Counted from the stretch's first letter, positions 18,189 through 27,954 are shown. The stretch is 64,000 nucleotides of DNA from Erysipelothrix amsterdamensis (GCF_940143175.1 NZ_OW659496.1:682001-746000), one strand, 5' to 3'. The notes: a model not told the origin generated them from the letters alone. A program made the numbers and translations.

Positions 18189-19303
18189 AAGTATTAGTAG
18201 GTTTATCTGGAGGCGTCGATAGCGCAGTCGCGGCTCATATATTAAAATCGCAAGGACATGATGTTACTTGCGCTTTTATGCGTAACTGGGATTCTTTTGC
18301 GAATAATGATATTCTGGGAAACCCAACCATTAAAGATGATATGTGTTCACAAGAAGTGGACTATGATGATGCGAAACGTGTTGCTGACCATTTAGGTTTA
18401 GAATTACTTCGCGTGGATTACGTTAAAGAATATTGGGATCATGTGTTCTCGTTTTTCTTAGCAGAAACTGAACGCGGGAATACTCCGAATCCGGATATTC
18501 TATGCAATCGTTTTGTGAAGTTTGATGCATTCTATGATTTTATGGATGCGAATGGTTTTGAAGCACTTGCGACCGGTCATTATGCCATTACACGTGATGG
18601 GAAAATGTATCGTGCCGTTGATCAAAATAAAGATCAAACGTATTTTTTAAGTCGTGTACGTCCGGAAGTCTTACCACGGGTATTATTCCCATTAGGTTCT
18701 CTGACTAAAGATGAAGTTCGTCGTATCGCCTTAGAATTAGATCTGCCAGTAGCAACCAAAAAAGATTCTACGGGTATTTGTTTTATTGGTGAGCGTCAAT
18801 ATCGTGATTTCCTCAAAAACTATCTCAAGGATGTGGAAGGGGATATTATTGATGTGGATACACAAAAAGTGCTCGGAAAACATCAAGGCGTTATGTTCTA
18901 TACAATAGGTCAACGTCATGGTTTGGATATCAGTACCGCTGTAGGTCCATGGTTCGTGGTGGGGAAAGACCTATCAACTAACCGTATTTATGTTGGAAAA
19001 GGGGCAGACCATCCAATGCTCTTTGCAGGTGCTGCCGAGATTGCGGAAATGAACTGGTTTGCGGATGAAAAAGTAGATCTTGAATGTACCGCAAAATTTA
19101 GATATCGTCAAAAAGATATAAAAGTGCGTATAGCTTGGGTCGATGAGACGCGACTCCGTGTTGAAATGATTGATGACGTGAAGTCGGTTACACTGGGTCA
19201 AGAAGCGGTCTTCTATCTTGGTGAAGCATGTCTTGGTGGTGGTCGTATTGACCGTGTGTTTGATACAAATGGAAATGAAGTCACTTATGATTCGAAATTA
19301 TGA
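18185..19303 (+). CDS. mnmA: tRNA-specific 2-thiouridylase
   Basis: 372 aa, full length. PP-loop ATPase motif SGGVDS at residues 8-13. Catalytic Cys are in NPDILCNRFVKF and TGICFIGE. It adds sulfur to U34 of tRNA-Lys/Glu/Gln with a cysteine desulfurase partner. It overlaps both its neighbours, the Spx-like gene and the CPBP protease, in one operon. Confidence 0.95.
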   Translation: MKVLVGLSGGVDSAVAAHILKSQGHDVTCAFMRNWDSFANNDILGNPTIKDDMCSQEVDYDDAKRVADHLGLELLRVDYVKEYWDHVFSFFLAETERGNTPNPDILCNRFVKFDAFYDFMDANGFEALATGHYAITRDGKMYRAVDQNKDQTYFLSRVRPEVLPRVLFPLGSLTKDEVRRIALELDLPVATKKDSTGICFIGERQYRDFLKNYLKDVEGDIIDVDTQKVLGKHQGVMFYTIGQRHGLDISTAVGPWFVVGKDLSTNRIYVGKGADHPMLFAGAAEIAEMNWFADEKVDLECTAKFRYRQKDIKVRIAWVDETRLRVEMIDDVKSVTLGQEAVFYLGEACLGGGRIDRVFDTNGNEVTYDSKL

Positions 19304-20015
19304 TCTTGATCAGGGGCGATTTGAGTTTACACCCTTACAAGTAGTTCTTGTGATTGTAAATTATTTTTATGGATATCAATACCTTTACCCACGTTTAGGT
19401 GCTTGGGTTAGTGGTTCCCAAACTGTCGTGACACCTCGTGTCGCAATGTTTATCTATCTTTTTACGCTGATATCCACGGTTGCAATTGTCCATCGACAAT
19501 TACGTGCAAGCTATTATTTCTTTAAACGAAACATACGTACAAATATAATTCCTGTTTTTAGGATTGCGGGTCTTTTGCTTTTATTTAATATTGCATTAGG
19601 CTTGTTGGTTCAATTAATTTTAGGAAGTGGTACAGTCAGTGCAAATCAAAATGCGGTTAATGAAGGCTTACGTAATTTTCCGTTTCTGAATATGTTTGCG
19701 ACGATTGTATTTGCGCCAATCGTGGAAGAGGTTGTCTTTCGTGGGGCGTTATACCAATCTCTACGTTCTGAAAAATCATATTATTCAAGTATTGCGATTT
19801 CCTGTCTGCTTTTTGGGTTAATCCATATCTTACCCAGCATGATGACAACGGGAGATTTAACGCAACTGATTTACTTGATTCCTTATTCAGGTATGGCAAT
19901 TTTTATGATTATGGCATTTGAGGTAACCGGTTCAATTTGGGGAGCAATTTTTGTCCATATGTTGAACAATGCCTTCGCCACATTAACTGTAATTCTACCA
20001 ATGTTTTTAGGTTAG
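19287..20015 (+). CDS. CPBP-family intramembrane metalloprotease (CAAX-like)
   Basis: 243 aa from an ATG inside the end of mnmA. It is a polytopic membrane protein. The three family motifs are present: PIVEEVVFRG (EExxxR), LLFGLIHI (FxxxH) and VHMLNNA (HxxxN). Members cleave membrane substrates or act in bacteriocin immunity; the substrate here is unknown. Only a weak GGAA precedes the ATG, as expected for translational coupling. Confidence 0.85.
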   Translation: MIRNYDLDQGRFEFTPLQVVLVIVNYFYGYQYLYPRLGAWVSGSQTVVTPRVAMFIYLFTLISTVAIVHRQLRASYYFFKRNIRTNIIPVFRIAGLLLLFNIALGLLVQLILGSGTVSANQNAVNEGLRNFPFLNMFATIVFAPIVEEVVFRGALYQSLRSEKSYYSSIAISCLLFGLIHILPSMMTTGDLTQLIYLIPYSGMAIFMIMAFEVTGSIWGAIFVHMLNNAFATLTVILPMFLG

Positions 20016-20031
20016 ATTTGAGGTCAATATT

Positions 20032-22167
20032 ATGGAACAAACGATTAAAGGATCTGTCGAAACATGTATATTTAAAAATGAACAATCTGGATATGGTATT
20101 TTCCGGATTGTTCTTTTCAATAGCAATCAAAAACCGATGACCATTAAGGGCCCTTTAGCGATTTTAGAGCTGGATTCGTTTTATGAGTTTACAGGGGATT
20201 ACGTTGAAGATCCACGTTATGGCATGCAGTTTGATGTCATTGCCTTTAAACAAATGCTTCCCCAACACCGTGATTTCATTATTCGTTTTTTAAGTGGACC
20301 CAATTTTCCGGGTATTGGCCAAAAAACGGCAACCGCAGTTGTGGATACCTATGGCGAAGATGTATTAGATCAAATTCGTGAAGATGAGTCCTTTAAACTT
20401 GAAGTTAAGGGAATCACTGCAGCAAAAGCGGAAATGATTGTTTCAGTGATTCGAAAACAAGATGCGCAAGAAGATGCGGTATCGTTTTTGCTTGCCCATG
20501 GACTTGGGAATAAGCAAATTATTAAAATAACCAAAGAATATGGTGATAATGCGATTTCAGTAATTCGTGAAAATCCTTATCGTCTTGTTTATGACGTCGA
20601 TGGTATTGGATTTAAAACGGCCGATAAAGTCGCAATGTCGCTTGGCTATGCACTTGATGATCCTTTGCGTGTTGAGGCACTGGTTCTTGACCGTTATAAA
20701 ACAATTTGTTTTGGGGCTGGCGACAGTTTTATAACCAAAGACAAATTGTTTGATGGGGTACGAATGGGCGATGCAGAGCGTGTTGAATCGGCGTATCAAG
20801 CTCTGGTTCAAAGCGGTGAATTGGTTGAAGATGGTGACCGTCTTTACCACCGTACACAATATGATAGTGAAGTTTATGTTACCCAAACCCTTAAGGATTT
20901 TAAATACTCAGGTTATGATTTTGATTTGGATGATTTGGAATCTAAAATTGCATCGATTGAATCACAGTTACGCATTGAATTTGATGATACCCAACGTGAA
21001 GCCATTGAGTCCTTTTTACGTGAAGATGTCATGATTTTAACCGGTGGGCCGGGAACGGGGAAAAGCACCTTGCTTTCAGGTGTGGTCACATTACTCCAAG
21101 CAAATTGTCCATGGCTACACATTACCTTGTGTGCGCCGACTGGACGTGCCGCAAAACGCTTGGAAGAATTAACCAACGTCCAAGCGGCTACGATTCACTC
21201 TGTACTTAAATGGGATTTGGAATCCAATAAGTTTGGTATGCATGAAGAAAACCCATTAGAAACCGATATTTTAATTATCGATGAGTTTTCAATGGTCGAT
21301 ACATGGCTTCTTGCTCATATCTTAAAAGCATCGGAGAAGGTAAAAAAACTGCTGTTTGTGGGTGATAAAGATCAGCTTCCATCAGTGAGCAGTGGTTTTG
21401 TATTGGGGGATTTAATTGCATCAAAGGTATTTAAAACAATTTCATTAGAACGAAACTACCGTCAAGAGGCTGGATCTGAAGTTATCGACTTAGCCGTCAA
21501 TATGAATCAAGGTCTTCTGGATGTTTCAAATTATCATCGTGATGTCCGTTTCTTTGATAGTCGTTATGGCAGTGTCAAAGATATTGTCTTAAAGGTTGTG
21601 GATGAAGCTATGCAACGTGGTTATGATTTAAGCGATATTCAAGTCTTAGCACCCATGTACTCGGGACCGGCTGGGATTGATAATTTAAATCACTTCCTTC
21701 AAAAAATGTGTAATCCTGAGAGTCCTCAAAAAGCGCAGATTATGTATGGGACGCGTATTTTTAGGGAAGGGGATAAAATCCTTCAACTTAAAAATCAACC
21801 GGATGATTTTGTATTTAATGGGGATATTGGGATGCTTGTGGAAGTTGAAGCCAAACGTTTGGTCGTTGATTTTGACGGAAACTTCGTCGAGTATGAGCCA
21901 TCTTCCTATATAAACATTACGCATGCTTATGCGATGAGTGTTCATAAAGCACAAGGATCGGAATATCCCATTGTGATTCTTGTAGCGGTGCGGGATTTTT
22001 ACCGCATGTTATCACGTCGTCTTTACTATACCGGAGCAACGCGCTCTTCAAAATCACTAGTCTTAGTGGGTGAATTGGAAGCCTTTAATACTGCGGTTGA
22101 AAATCACCATGAAGCCAAACGCAATACATACTTAACCGAACGTTTGCAAGAAGCATTTGAAAAGTAA
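20032..22167 (+). CDS. recD2: RecD2-type DNA helicase (SF1)
   Basis: 711 aa. The N-terminal OB/HhH region (FPGIGQKTATAVVDTYG, DVDGIGFKTADKVA) precedes an SF1 helicase core with Walker A GGPGTGKS (338-345), Walker B ILIIDEFSMVD and a late AYAMSVHKAQGSEYP block. RecD2 is a 5'-3' helicase outside RecBCD, acting at stalled forks and in mismatch repair in Bacillota. GAGGT precedes the ATG. Confidence 0.93.
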   Translation: MEQTIKGSVETCIFKNEQSGYGIFRIVLFNSNQKPMTIKGPLAILELDSFYEFTGDYVEDPRYGMQFDVIAFKQMLPQHRDFIIRFLSGPNFPGIGQKTATAVVDTYGEDVLDQIREDESFKLEVKGITAAKAEMIVSVIRKQDAQEDAVSFLLAHGLGNKQIIKITKEYGDNAISVIRENPYRLVYDVDGIGFKTADKVAMSLGYALDDPLRVEALVLDRYKTICFGAGDSFITKDKLFDGVRMGDAERVESAYQALVQSGELVEDGDRLYHRTQYDSEVYVTQTLKDFKYSGYDFDLDDLESKIASIESQLRIEFDDTQREAIESFLREDVMILTGGPGTGKSTLLSGVVTLLQANCPWLHITLCAPTGRAAKRLEELTNVQAATIHSVLKWDLESNKFGMHEENPLETDILIIDEFSMVDTWLLAHILKASEKVKKLLFVGDKDQLPSVSSGFVLGDLIASKVFKTISLERNYRQEAGSEVIDLAVNMNQGLLDVSNYHRDVRFFDSRYGSVKDIVLKVVDEAMQRGYDLSDIQVLAPMYSGPAGIDNLNHFLQKMCNPESPQKAQIMYGTRIFREGDKILQLKNQPDDFVFNGDIGMLVEVEAKRLVVDFDGNFVEYEPSSYINITHAYAMSVHKAQGSEYPIVILVAVRDFYRMLSRRLYYTGATRSSKSLVLVGELEAFNTAVENHHEAKRNTYLTERLQEAFEK

Positions 22168-22190
22168 GAAAAATTTGATATAATAGATTT

Positions 22191-22309
22191 GTCTGAGACG
22201 TGATGAATCTTAGACATGGTGGATTTAGTTTGGGAGACAAAATCTATTATGGTAGCTATAATACTACTATAAGAAAAATAACACCGCTTATAATAGGTGT
22301 TATTTTTTT
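22191..22309 (+). ncRNA. Candidate small RNA between recD2 and mscL
   Basis: A TATAAT at 22179-22184 is followed by about 120 nt without a convincing ORF. First comes a hairpin GTCTGAGA/TCTTAGAC. Weaker pairings follow (GATTT/AAATC). It ends in an AATAACACC/GGTGTTATT terminator. mscL converges from the other side, so the transcript stands alone. No family recognised. Confidence 0.4.
22277..22309 (+). terminator. Bidirectional terminator between the small RNA and mscL
   Basis: 9-bp stem AATAACACC/GGTGTTATT with a 10-nt loop; T7 on the plus side and a shorter U-rich tail on the mscL side. Confidence 0.8.
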
Positions 22310-22324
22310 ATGCTTTTTCAGCGA

Positions 22325-22732
22325 TTATTTATTTTTCTTAAGTTCTTCTAAGATGTTTTCAAGTAAGACAACTTCATCAGATTTTGGTGCGGGTGCTTCT
22401 TCCACAACTTCAGGTGCTTTTTTAAATTTATTCATAGCGCGGATTACCATGAAGATACATAAAGCAATAACAATAAAGTCAATGGTTGCTTGTAGGAAGT
22501 TTCCGTAACTCATGACAACGGCGGGTGTTTCACCAACTGCAGGTTTAATAACCCATTTCAAGTCCTCAAAGTTTGCGGCTCCGGTTAATAAACTAATGAG
22601 TGGTGTAAAGATATCTGCTACCAGTGACGTTACGATTTTCCCAAACGCACCCCCGATAACAACCCCAACTGCCATGTCAATCACATTTCCTTGCATTGCG
22701 AATTCTTTGAATTCTGTGATAATTTTTTTCAT
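22325..22732 (-). CDS. mscL: Large-conductance mechanosensitive channel
   Basis: 135 aa: KEFAMQGNVIDMAVGVVIGG at the start of membrane helix 1, a periplasmic loop, helix 2 (ATIDFIVIALCIFMVIRAMN) and a cytoplasmic acidic/basic helix. It forms the pentameric emergency valve in osmotic downshock. AAGGAGG precedes the ATG. Confidence 0.96.
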   Translation of the reverse strand: MKKIITEFKEFAMQGNVIDMAVGVVIGGAFGKIVTSLVADIFTPLISLLTGAANFEDLKWVIKPAVGETPAVVMSYGNFLQATIDFIVIALCIFMVIRAMNKFKKAPEVVEEAPAPKSDEVVLLENILEELKKNK

Positions 22733-22828
22733 ACTGCTCCTCCTTATTAATAATATAATTGATTTATGTGATATTTCAAAGGAATGTGATATGATTTATA
22801 CGACAAATAACAAGAAAGAAGGTCTTTT

Positions 22829-24259
22829 ATGAGTGAATCAGTTGTAATGAAATATTTTAGAGAAATCAGTGCGATTCCTCGTGCTTCGTTTAATGAAGAA
22901 GCAATCAGTAATCACTTAGTTGATTTTGCGAAAGGATTAGGTTTAAACTACATCCAAGATGAATTATGGAATGTGATTATTTTTAAGCCGGCAACTCAAG
23001 GTTATGAAAATGCACCGACTGTAATGCTTCAATCCCATACAGATATGGTTGCGGAAAAAAACAAAGACAGTAATCATGATTTCGATGTGGATCCAATCGA
23101 ACTAATCATTAAAGATGGGATGCTTTATGCAAATAATACAACACTGGGTGCTGATGATGGTGCTGGGGTTGCTTATATGATGGCGATTTTAGCGGACTCA
23201 GAAATGGGACATCCTGCCCTTGAATGTGTTTTTACGGTCCAAGAAGAAACGGGCTTAACGGGTGCGACTGAACTGGATACATCAATGCTTAAGTCAGAAT
23301 TATGCATTGGTTTGGATGGATCGGGTGAAGTTGAAACGTATGTATCCTCATGTGGGGGTGTGCGTGCACGTCTTGCGAAGACAGTACAATTTGAAGATAT
23401 TGATTCGGATACAATTACCGTATCAATTCGTGGTCTTTTAGGTGGTCACTCAGGTGGTGAAATTGATCAAGAGCGTGGGAATGCTTCCAAGATTGCAGGA
23501 ATCATTATGCGTCGTGCACTCGATCAGTTTGATTTCCGTGTGGTTGCTGCAGAGGGTGGTTTAAAAATGAACGCGATTACGCGTGAACATGATTTCACCT
23601 TAGCCATGAAAGATATTGAAGGATTTAAAGCATGGTTTAAAGAAATGGAAGCAGGCTTTAAAGAACAATATGAATTCAGTGACGCGGGTTTAAACTTTAC
23701 CTTAACAGAAGGTCATACAACGCGTGCTTTATGTGAAGCAGACACACGTCGTGTTGTGGATGCACTCTTTATGCTTCCTTACGGTGTAATTCAAATGAGT
23801 AAAGCAATTGAAGGCTTGGTCATCACGTCTTCAAATATTGGGACAGTACGATTAGACGAAAACGAACTTGAAATCACCATGTCAATTCGTGCAACGCAAG
23901 CGTTTGTCTTGGATACGGTAATGCGTCAAGTTGAGTGGATTGCAGCACAAAATGATCTTGAGACCGAGTTTACGTCACGTTACCCTGGATGGAACTATGA
24001 TGCGAAGTCAAAATTACGCGAACGTACAATGAGTGTTTATAAAGAACTTCGTGGTCAAGACATGGAAACCGAAGCAACACATGGTGGAATGGAACTTGGT
24101 ATTTGGAAGGGTAAAATGCCTCATATCGATATTGTAAGTTTTGGTCCAATTATGTTTGATATTCATACACCGGATGAACGTTTGGATATTGCGTCATTTG
24201 ACCGTACCTACGAATTCTTGGTGGCATTACTTGAATCACTTCACGATTTCAAGGCTTAG
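22829..24259 (+). CDS. pepD: Aminoacyl-histidine dipeptidase (M20 family)
   Basis: 476 aa. The zinc site of M20C peptidases is visible: QSHTDMV (His70, Asp72), GADDGAG (Asp109/110), QEETGLTGA, and the lid-domain GGHSGGEID. It hydrolyses Xaa-His and other dipeptides in the cytosol. AGAAGG lies before the ATG. Length matches PepD. Confidence 0.93.
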   Translation: MSESVVMKYFREISAIPRASFNEEAISNHLVDFAKGLGLNYIQDELWNVIIFKPATQGYENAPTVMLQSHTDMVAEKNKDSNHDFDVDPIELIIKDGMLYANNTTLGADDGAGVAYMMAILADSEMGHPALECVFTVQEETGLTGATELDTSMLKSELCIGLDGSGEVETYVSSCGGVRARLAKTVQFEDIDSDTITVSIRGLLGGHSGGEIDQERGNASKIAGIIMRRALDQFDFRVVAAEGGLKMNAITREHDFTLAMKDIEGFKAWFKEMEAGFKEQYEFSDAGLNFTLTEGHTTRALCEADTRRVVDALFMLPYGVIQMSKAIEGLVITSSNIGTVRLDENELEITMSIRATQAFVLDTVMRQVEWIAAQNDLETEFTSRYPGWNYDAKSKLRERTMSVYKELRGQDMETEATHGGMELGIWKGKMPHIDIVSFGPIMFDIHTPDERLDIASFDRTYEFLVALLESLHDFKA

Positions 24260-24370
24260 TCGCCATATCCGAAATCGTTTACGAAATTTATGCGTAAATT
24301 TCAAACACTTAACAATTATATTTTTAAAATAATATGATAAAATTAGAGTAACTGATTGGAGGACGATATT

Positions 24371-24844
24371 ATGTTTGGTTTGTTTAAAAAAAATAAAGAA
24401 TCATACCGTTCATTTGGTACCGGTACCGTCTTAGCGCTTAAGGATGTTCCAGATCAAGTGTTCTCAACCAAAATGATGGGGGATGGCTATGCCCTTGAAC
24501 TTACTGATGGTAAGGTCTATGCACCCATCAGTGGTGATGTAACTTTGGTCTTTCCTACAGGTCATGCCTTTGGCATTACGGATGCAAGTGGTGTGGAGAT
24601 GTTAATTCATTTAGGAATTGATACGGTGGAACTTAATGGTAAAGGATTTAATGGTGTTGTGAAGCAAGGGGATAAGGTTACCCAAGGTGATCTGTTAACC
24701 ACTGTGGATCTTGATTATATTCGTGAAAACGGAAAATCTTTAGTAAGTCCTTTTATTCTAACTTCAGGTCAATCCATTACGCTTCTTAAAGAAGGGGAAT
24801 CGGTAACACCCGAGTCTGAAGACATTTTCTCAATTAATGCTTAA
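24371..24844 (+). CDS. crr: PTS glucose-type EIIA protein
   Basis: 157 aa from the ATG after GGAGG; the upstream in-frame ATG lacks spacing. It is a single IIA-Glc domain. His65 (TGHAFGI) and the phosphorylated His80 (IHLGIDTVELNG) form the active site. It passes phosphate from HPr to a IIB/IIC transporter not present nearby, and may also be regulatory. Confidence 0.92.
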   Translation: MFGLFKKNKESYRSFGTGTVLALKDVPDQVFSTKMMGDGYALELTDGKVYAPISGDVTLVFPTGHAFGITDASGVEMLIHLGIDTVELNGKGFNGVVKQGDKVTQGDLLTTVDLDYIRENGKSLVSPFILTSGQSITLLKEGESVTPESEDIFSINA

Positions 24845-24870
24845 AAGACATCTTCATGATGTCTTTTTTT
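24843..24870 (+). terminator. Terminator after crr-like gene
   Basis: 10-bp stem AAAAGACATC/GATGTCTTTT, 5-nt loop, T run. Confidence 0.9.
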
Positions 24871-24894
24871 CCAATTTATGAAAGAGGTGCCCTA

Positions 24895-25755
24895 ATGCTT
24901 AAGAAACTATTAAAAACAGCACAGTTTAATGACGATGCAATTTCAATCCTAATCTCACAATACGATAACTATCAATATGTCTTGGAAACGTGTGCGAAGC
25001 CGTATACGGGTGAAAAGAACGCACTCCCTATATTGAAGCTCAATCCCCAAGAACGCCTCATGCGAACGCTTTATATGCTTCCTGAGCTCAAAGAACAATA
25101 TATTCAGCGTGGTATTGACGATGCAATCTTTAACGCCAGCATTCAAGACCTAAACTATCGTATTGAACGTTATCATAAATCCAATGATCATTATGGACTC
25201 AGCGATAGTGATGTCATCTGGTTACGCTTTATGTTCCGTTTTGAAATGTTTGAACTTGGAAGTTTGCGTTATCAAATTTTTCCATTCAGTTATGCGGAGA
25301 TTGAACGGAGTGGTCATGACACCATGCACTTACCCCAACAACAAAAACACCGTTTTCCTGAAAACACCATGATGCTTAACATTCATATCAAACGTGATGC
25401 CGATTTATCACCACAAGCCATCGATGCATCCCTCAAACAAGCGCATGACTTCTTTACAAAGACCTTCCCTGAACATCATTTTAAAGCGTTTATTACCCGA
25501 ACATGGTTAATTCATCGCGGGATTATGGCTTTAATTGGTGATCCAAACAGCCATATCGTTCAGTTTGGAAATCGCTTCGAAGTCATTGCTTCTTCACATA
25601 ACCGATATCAAGCACTGGAACGCATCTATGGGACAACCGATATGTATGAAATCAGTCGCATGGACAAAACAACCCAATTACAACGTGATGCATACAAACA
25701 TCCGGAAATGCTTGGGGTTGCATGTGGGATTATCGAATTTGAAAACTTCGAATAA
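24895..25755 (+). CDS. Putative acyltransferase (NAT_N / GNAT_C type)
   Basis: 286 aa from the ATG after AGAGGTG. The N-terminal part is helical; the C-terminal part (MLNIHIKRDADLS to GIIEFENFE) looks like the GNAT-like C-terminal domain that follows an N-acyltransferase N-terminal domain in many Bacillota. Conserved-looking blocks are WLRFMFRFEMFELGSLRYQI and TRTWLIHRGI. The substrate is unknown and the assignment is from memory of the family. Confidence 0.6.
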   Translation: MLKKLLKTAQFNDDAISILISQYDNYQYVLETCAKPYTGEKNALPILKLNPQERLMRTLYMLPELKEQYIQRGIDDAIFNASIQDLNYRIERYHKSNDHYGLSDSDVIWLRFMFRFEMFELGSLRYQIFPFSYAEIERSGHDTMHLPQQQKHRFPENTMMLNIHIKRDADLSPQAIDASLKQAHDFFTKTFPEHHFKAFITRTWLIHRGIMALIGDPNSHIVQFGNRFEVIASSHNRYQALERIYGTTDMYEISRMDKTTQLQRDAYKHPEMLGVACGIIEFENFE

Positions 25756-25826
25756 TGGTGATAGGGATTTCATTATTACGTGAAATAGTCTATTATAGTA
25801 CTAGATATTCCAAATAGGAGGAAGCC

Positions 25827-26495
25827 ATGGATTACTTAAAATTGTTTATGATCTTTGTCGTTGCGTTTATCGCGATCCAACTTTTAATCCGATTACTGGG
25901 TAAAAGAGCGAGTGATAAGGCAATGAAAGCATTTATGGAAAGTGACACCCCAACATTCACGAAAAACATTGATAGTTGGCTTGCGAAACTGACCATCCCC
26001 ACATTTAACCGTAACTTCTTTAAACTTAATTATTTTATGAGTGTCAATGACAGTGAGCAGGTTCAAAGTATTGCGCAGAGTATGGAGAAACTTCATATGA
26101 ACCGCAATCAAAAATTAGAGTACTTAATGAAGCTTTATGAATATGCATTGATGCGTGATGAAGTTGAATCCACCAAACAAGCACTTGAAGCACTGCGTAC
26201 CTTTATTCGTGAATCGGATATGGATAATCGCACCCAACTTCTTGAGAAACTGGATTTGGATGAATCAATTTTTATTAATCACGATATGGACTCACTCGCA
26301 GCCATTGATACCTTGATCGAACAATCCCCTGAGGAACTTAAAGGTGTTTGGTATTTCCGTAAAGCGATGATCTTGGAAGAAAATGGTCATGACCAACGCG
26401 CACTTACTGAAATTGAACGTGCTATGCGCCATGAACCCCTCGAGATTAATAAAGAACAATACCAAGTATTAAAAGATCAAATTTTAAAGAAATAG
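25827..26495 (+). CDS. Membrane-anchored helical (TPR-like) protein
   Basis: 222 aa; AGGAGG before the ATG. One N-terminal membrane helix (FMIFVVAFIAIQLLIRLLG), then a cytosolic alpha-helical region. The last 60 aa (GVWYFRKAMILEENGHDQRA) resemble a tetratricopeptide repeat. Function not recognised; a scaffold role is a guess. A terminator follows. Confidence 0.7.
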   Translation: MDYLKLFMIFVVAFIAIQLLIRLLGKRASDKAMKAFMESDTPTFTKNIDSWLAKLTIPTFNRNFFKLNYFMSVNDSEQVQSIAQSMEKLHMNRNQKLEYLMKLYEYALMRDEVESTKQALEALRTFIRESDMDNRTQLLEKLDLDESIFINHDMDSLAAIDTLIEQSPEELKGVWYFRKAMILEENGHDQRALTEIERAMRHEPLEINKEQYQVLKDQILKK

Positions 26496-26497
26496 AA

Positions 26498-26521
26498 GGG
26501 TTCACATGCGTGAACTCTTTT
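26498..26521 (+). terminator. Terminator before tRNA-Leu
   Basis: GGGTTCAC/GTGAACTC (one G-T pair), ATGC loop, T4. Confidence 0.75.
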
Positions 26522-26623
26522 ATTTTCATTGGAAATAAATAAATTCGTTATTTATGTGAAATACTTTAAGTTTTAGGTTGCATTTAAGCCCCTTTTAAGA
26601 TATTATTATTAAGCAAACAACAT

Positions 26624-26710
26624 GCCCGAGTGGTGAAATCGGTAGACGCACTGGACTCAAAATCCAGCGAGGTAAAACTCATGACGGTTCGAGTCCGTCC
26701 TCGGGCACCA
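26624..26710 (+). tRNA. tRNA-Leu (anticodon CAA), prophage integration target
   Basis: 87 nt. Acceptor GCCCGAG pairs with CTCGGGC, the CCA end is encoded, and anticodon stem CTGGA/TCCAG encloses CTCAAAA (anticodon CAA). A class II variable arm (GAG/CTC) and a T arm GACGG/CCGTC are present. The gene is intact although the prophage joins within its 3' end, because the phage att core restores the sequence. Confidence 0.95.
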
Positions 26711-26711
26711 T
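26695..26711 (+). repeat. attL core of the prophage
   Basis: CCGTCCTCGGGCACCAT, covering the tRNA 3' end plus one base. An exact copy lies at 61808-61824, about 35.1 kb away in direct orientation; the flanks differ on both sides. Confidence 0.9.
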
Positions 26712-26720
26712 TTAAAATTT

Positions 26721-26747
26721 AAACCCACTATTTAGTGGGTTTTTTTG
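26721..26747 (+). terminator. Phage-supplied terminator after tRNA-Leu
   Basis: ACCCACTA/TAGTGGGT stem with T7. The equivalent chromosomal terminator now sits beyond attR at 61839. Confidence 0.85.
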
Positions 26748-26763
26748 TGTTTGGCTGTTAAAG

Positions 26764-26796
26764 GTTACCAAAAAGTTACCAAAAAGTTACCAAAAA
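26764..26796 (+). repeat. Three tandem 11-bp repeats next to attL (arm-site candidates)
   Basis: GTTACCAAAAA repeated exactly three times between the tRNA and the integrase stop codon. A fourth copy with similar flanks is at 61664-61674 near attR. This placement suits integrase arm-binding sites. Confidence 0.6.
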
Positions 26797-27954
26797 TTAT
26801 AGGTCGTTTAATTTTTGAAACATTTCGTCTTTCCTTTGAGGGAATAAATGCCCATATGTTTCGTTTACCTCATGCACGCTATGGCCAAGTCGATCAGCAA
26901 TATCCTTGGCTTCCCACCCAATGTCAATAAGTGTTGAAACGTGAGTATGTCTTAATTCGTGAAATGTGAACCATGGGACATTTAAATGACCTTCATAACT
27001 ATTTCTTGAAATACCTAATGCTTCAATTTCCTGAGCGGCTTCAGGATTAACTTTATTCCAATACGCTATCTTGCGGTTATCTAGTGTAGATTTTGGTATT
27101 ACATGATGATAACCAAATAAGAAATATTCTTCACTAGTATTAGGATATTCTTTCAGTACTCTATTAAGTGCTGCTACACATACATCTGGTATTTTAATAA
27201 TCCTTTCATGATCATTTTTTGTATGTGTAATAATTCTATTCTTGGTATCATAATTAGTCCGAATATGTAGTGTTTTTTTTATTTTGTCATAGTCTTTGAT
27301 TTTTAAAGCTAGTAATTCTCCTGAACGAAGTCCACACCAATATAAAACACTATATATTCCATAATCGATTGGATTGTCAACAACTCTCATGAATGTATCA
27401 AATTGAGATTTAGTTAGAATTGTCATTTTTTTCTTTTCTTCATACTCTCTTCGTAACGCTATCGGTATTTTTTCAAACGGATTGGTTTCAATGTATCCGT
27501 ATATTCGTGCGAAATTTAATACAGATTTAAATTGTGTTTGAATGTTTTCAAGGTACTTATTTCTGAAAAAAGGACCATCTTTTTTACCACGAACTCTCTT
27601 TTTTAGCAGATTATTTTGCCACCGTTGGATGTCACGAACTGTAATATGTTCAATGTTTATGTTGCCAAAGTAAGGCAATATGTGTTTACTGATGGTTTGT
27701 TGTGATCTTAAGATTGTTGATTTCTTTTTCGACAAAGAAATATTGTTTAGATACTCTTCTACTACATGATTTAATGTTATCGTTTCAACATAATTATCAT
27801 CATTTTTTTTAATTTCTTGAAGAAATGATTCAAAGTGTTCACGAGCTTTAGCTTTTGTTGTCCAATGTATACTTTTTCGTCTAATTTGTCTACCATTTTT
27901 ATCTCGATAAACCCATTCCCATTTTTTTGTAATATTGTTCTTATAAACTCCCAT
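26797..27954 (-). CDS. int: Phage integrase (tyrosine recombinase)
   Basis: 385 aa. An AP2-like arm-binding N-terminal stretch (YRDKNGRQIRRKSIHW) is followed by a SAM-like core-binding domain and the catalytic domain. The catalytic Arg is in WCGLRSGELL, HELRH supplies His-Arg, LGH the second His, and the Tyr is in NETYGHLFP. It joins attP to the tRNA-Leu 3' end. GGAGGGG precedes the ATG. It is transcribed toward attL, as usual. Confidence 0.95.
   Translation of the reverse strand: MGVYKNNITKKWEWVYRDKNGRQIRRKSIHWTTKAKAREHFESFLQEIKKNDDNYVETITLNHVVEEYLNNISLSKKKSTILRSQQTISKHILPYFGNINIEHITVRDIQRWQNNLLKKRVRGKKDGPFFRNKYLENIQTQFKSVLNFARIYGYIETNPFEKIPIALRREYEEKKKMTILTKSQFDTFMRVVDNPIDYGIYSVLYWCGLRSGELLALKIKDYDKIKKTLHIRTNYDTKNRIITHTKNDHERIIKIPDVCVAALNRVLKEYPNTSEEYFLFGYHHVIPKSTLDNRKIAYWNKVNPEAAQEIEALGISRNSYEGHLNVPWFTFHELRHTHVSTLIDIGWEAKDIADRLGHSVHEVNETYGHLFPQRKDEMFQKLNDL

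Noticed and set aside
22200..22508. 102-aa plus-strand frame over the mscL 3' end
   Set aside because: It crosses a strong terminator and is antisense to mscL, so it is a shadow.
26764..26796. CRISPR-like short tandem repeat
   Set aside because: Repeats of 11 bp are directly adjacent with no spacers and no cas genes are present.
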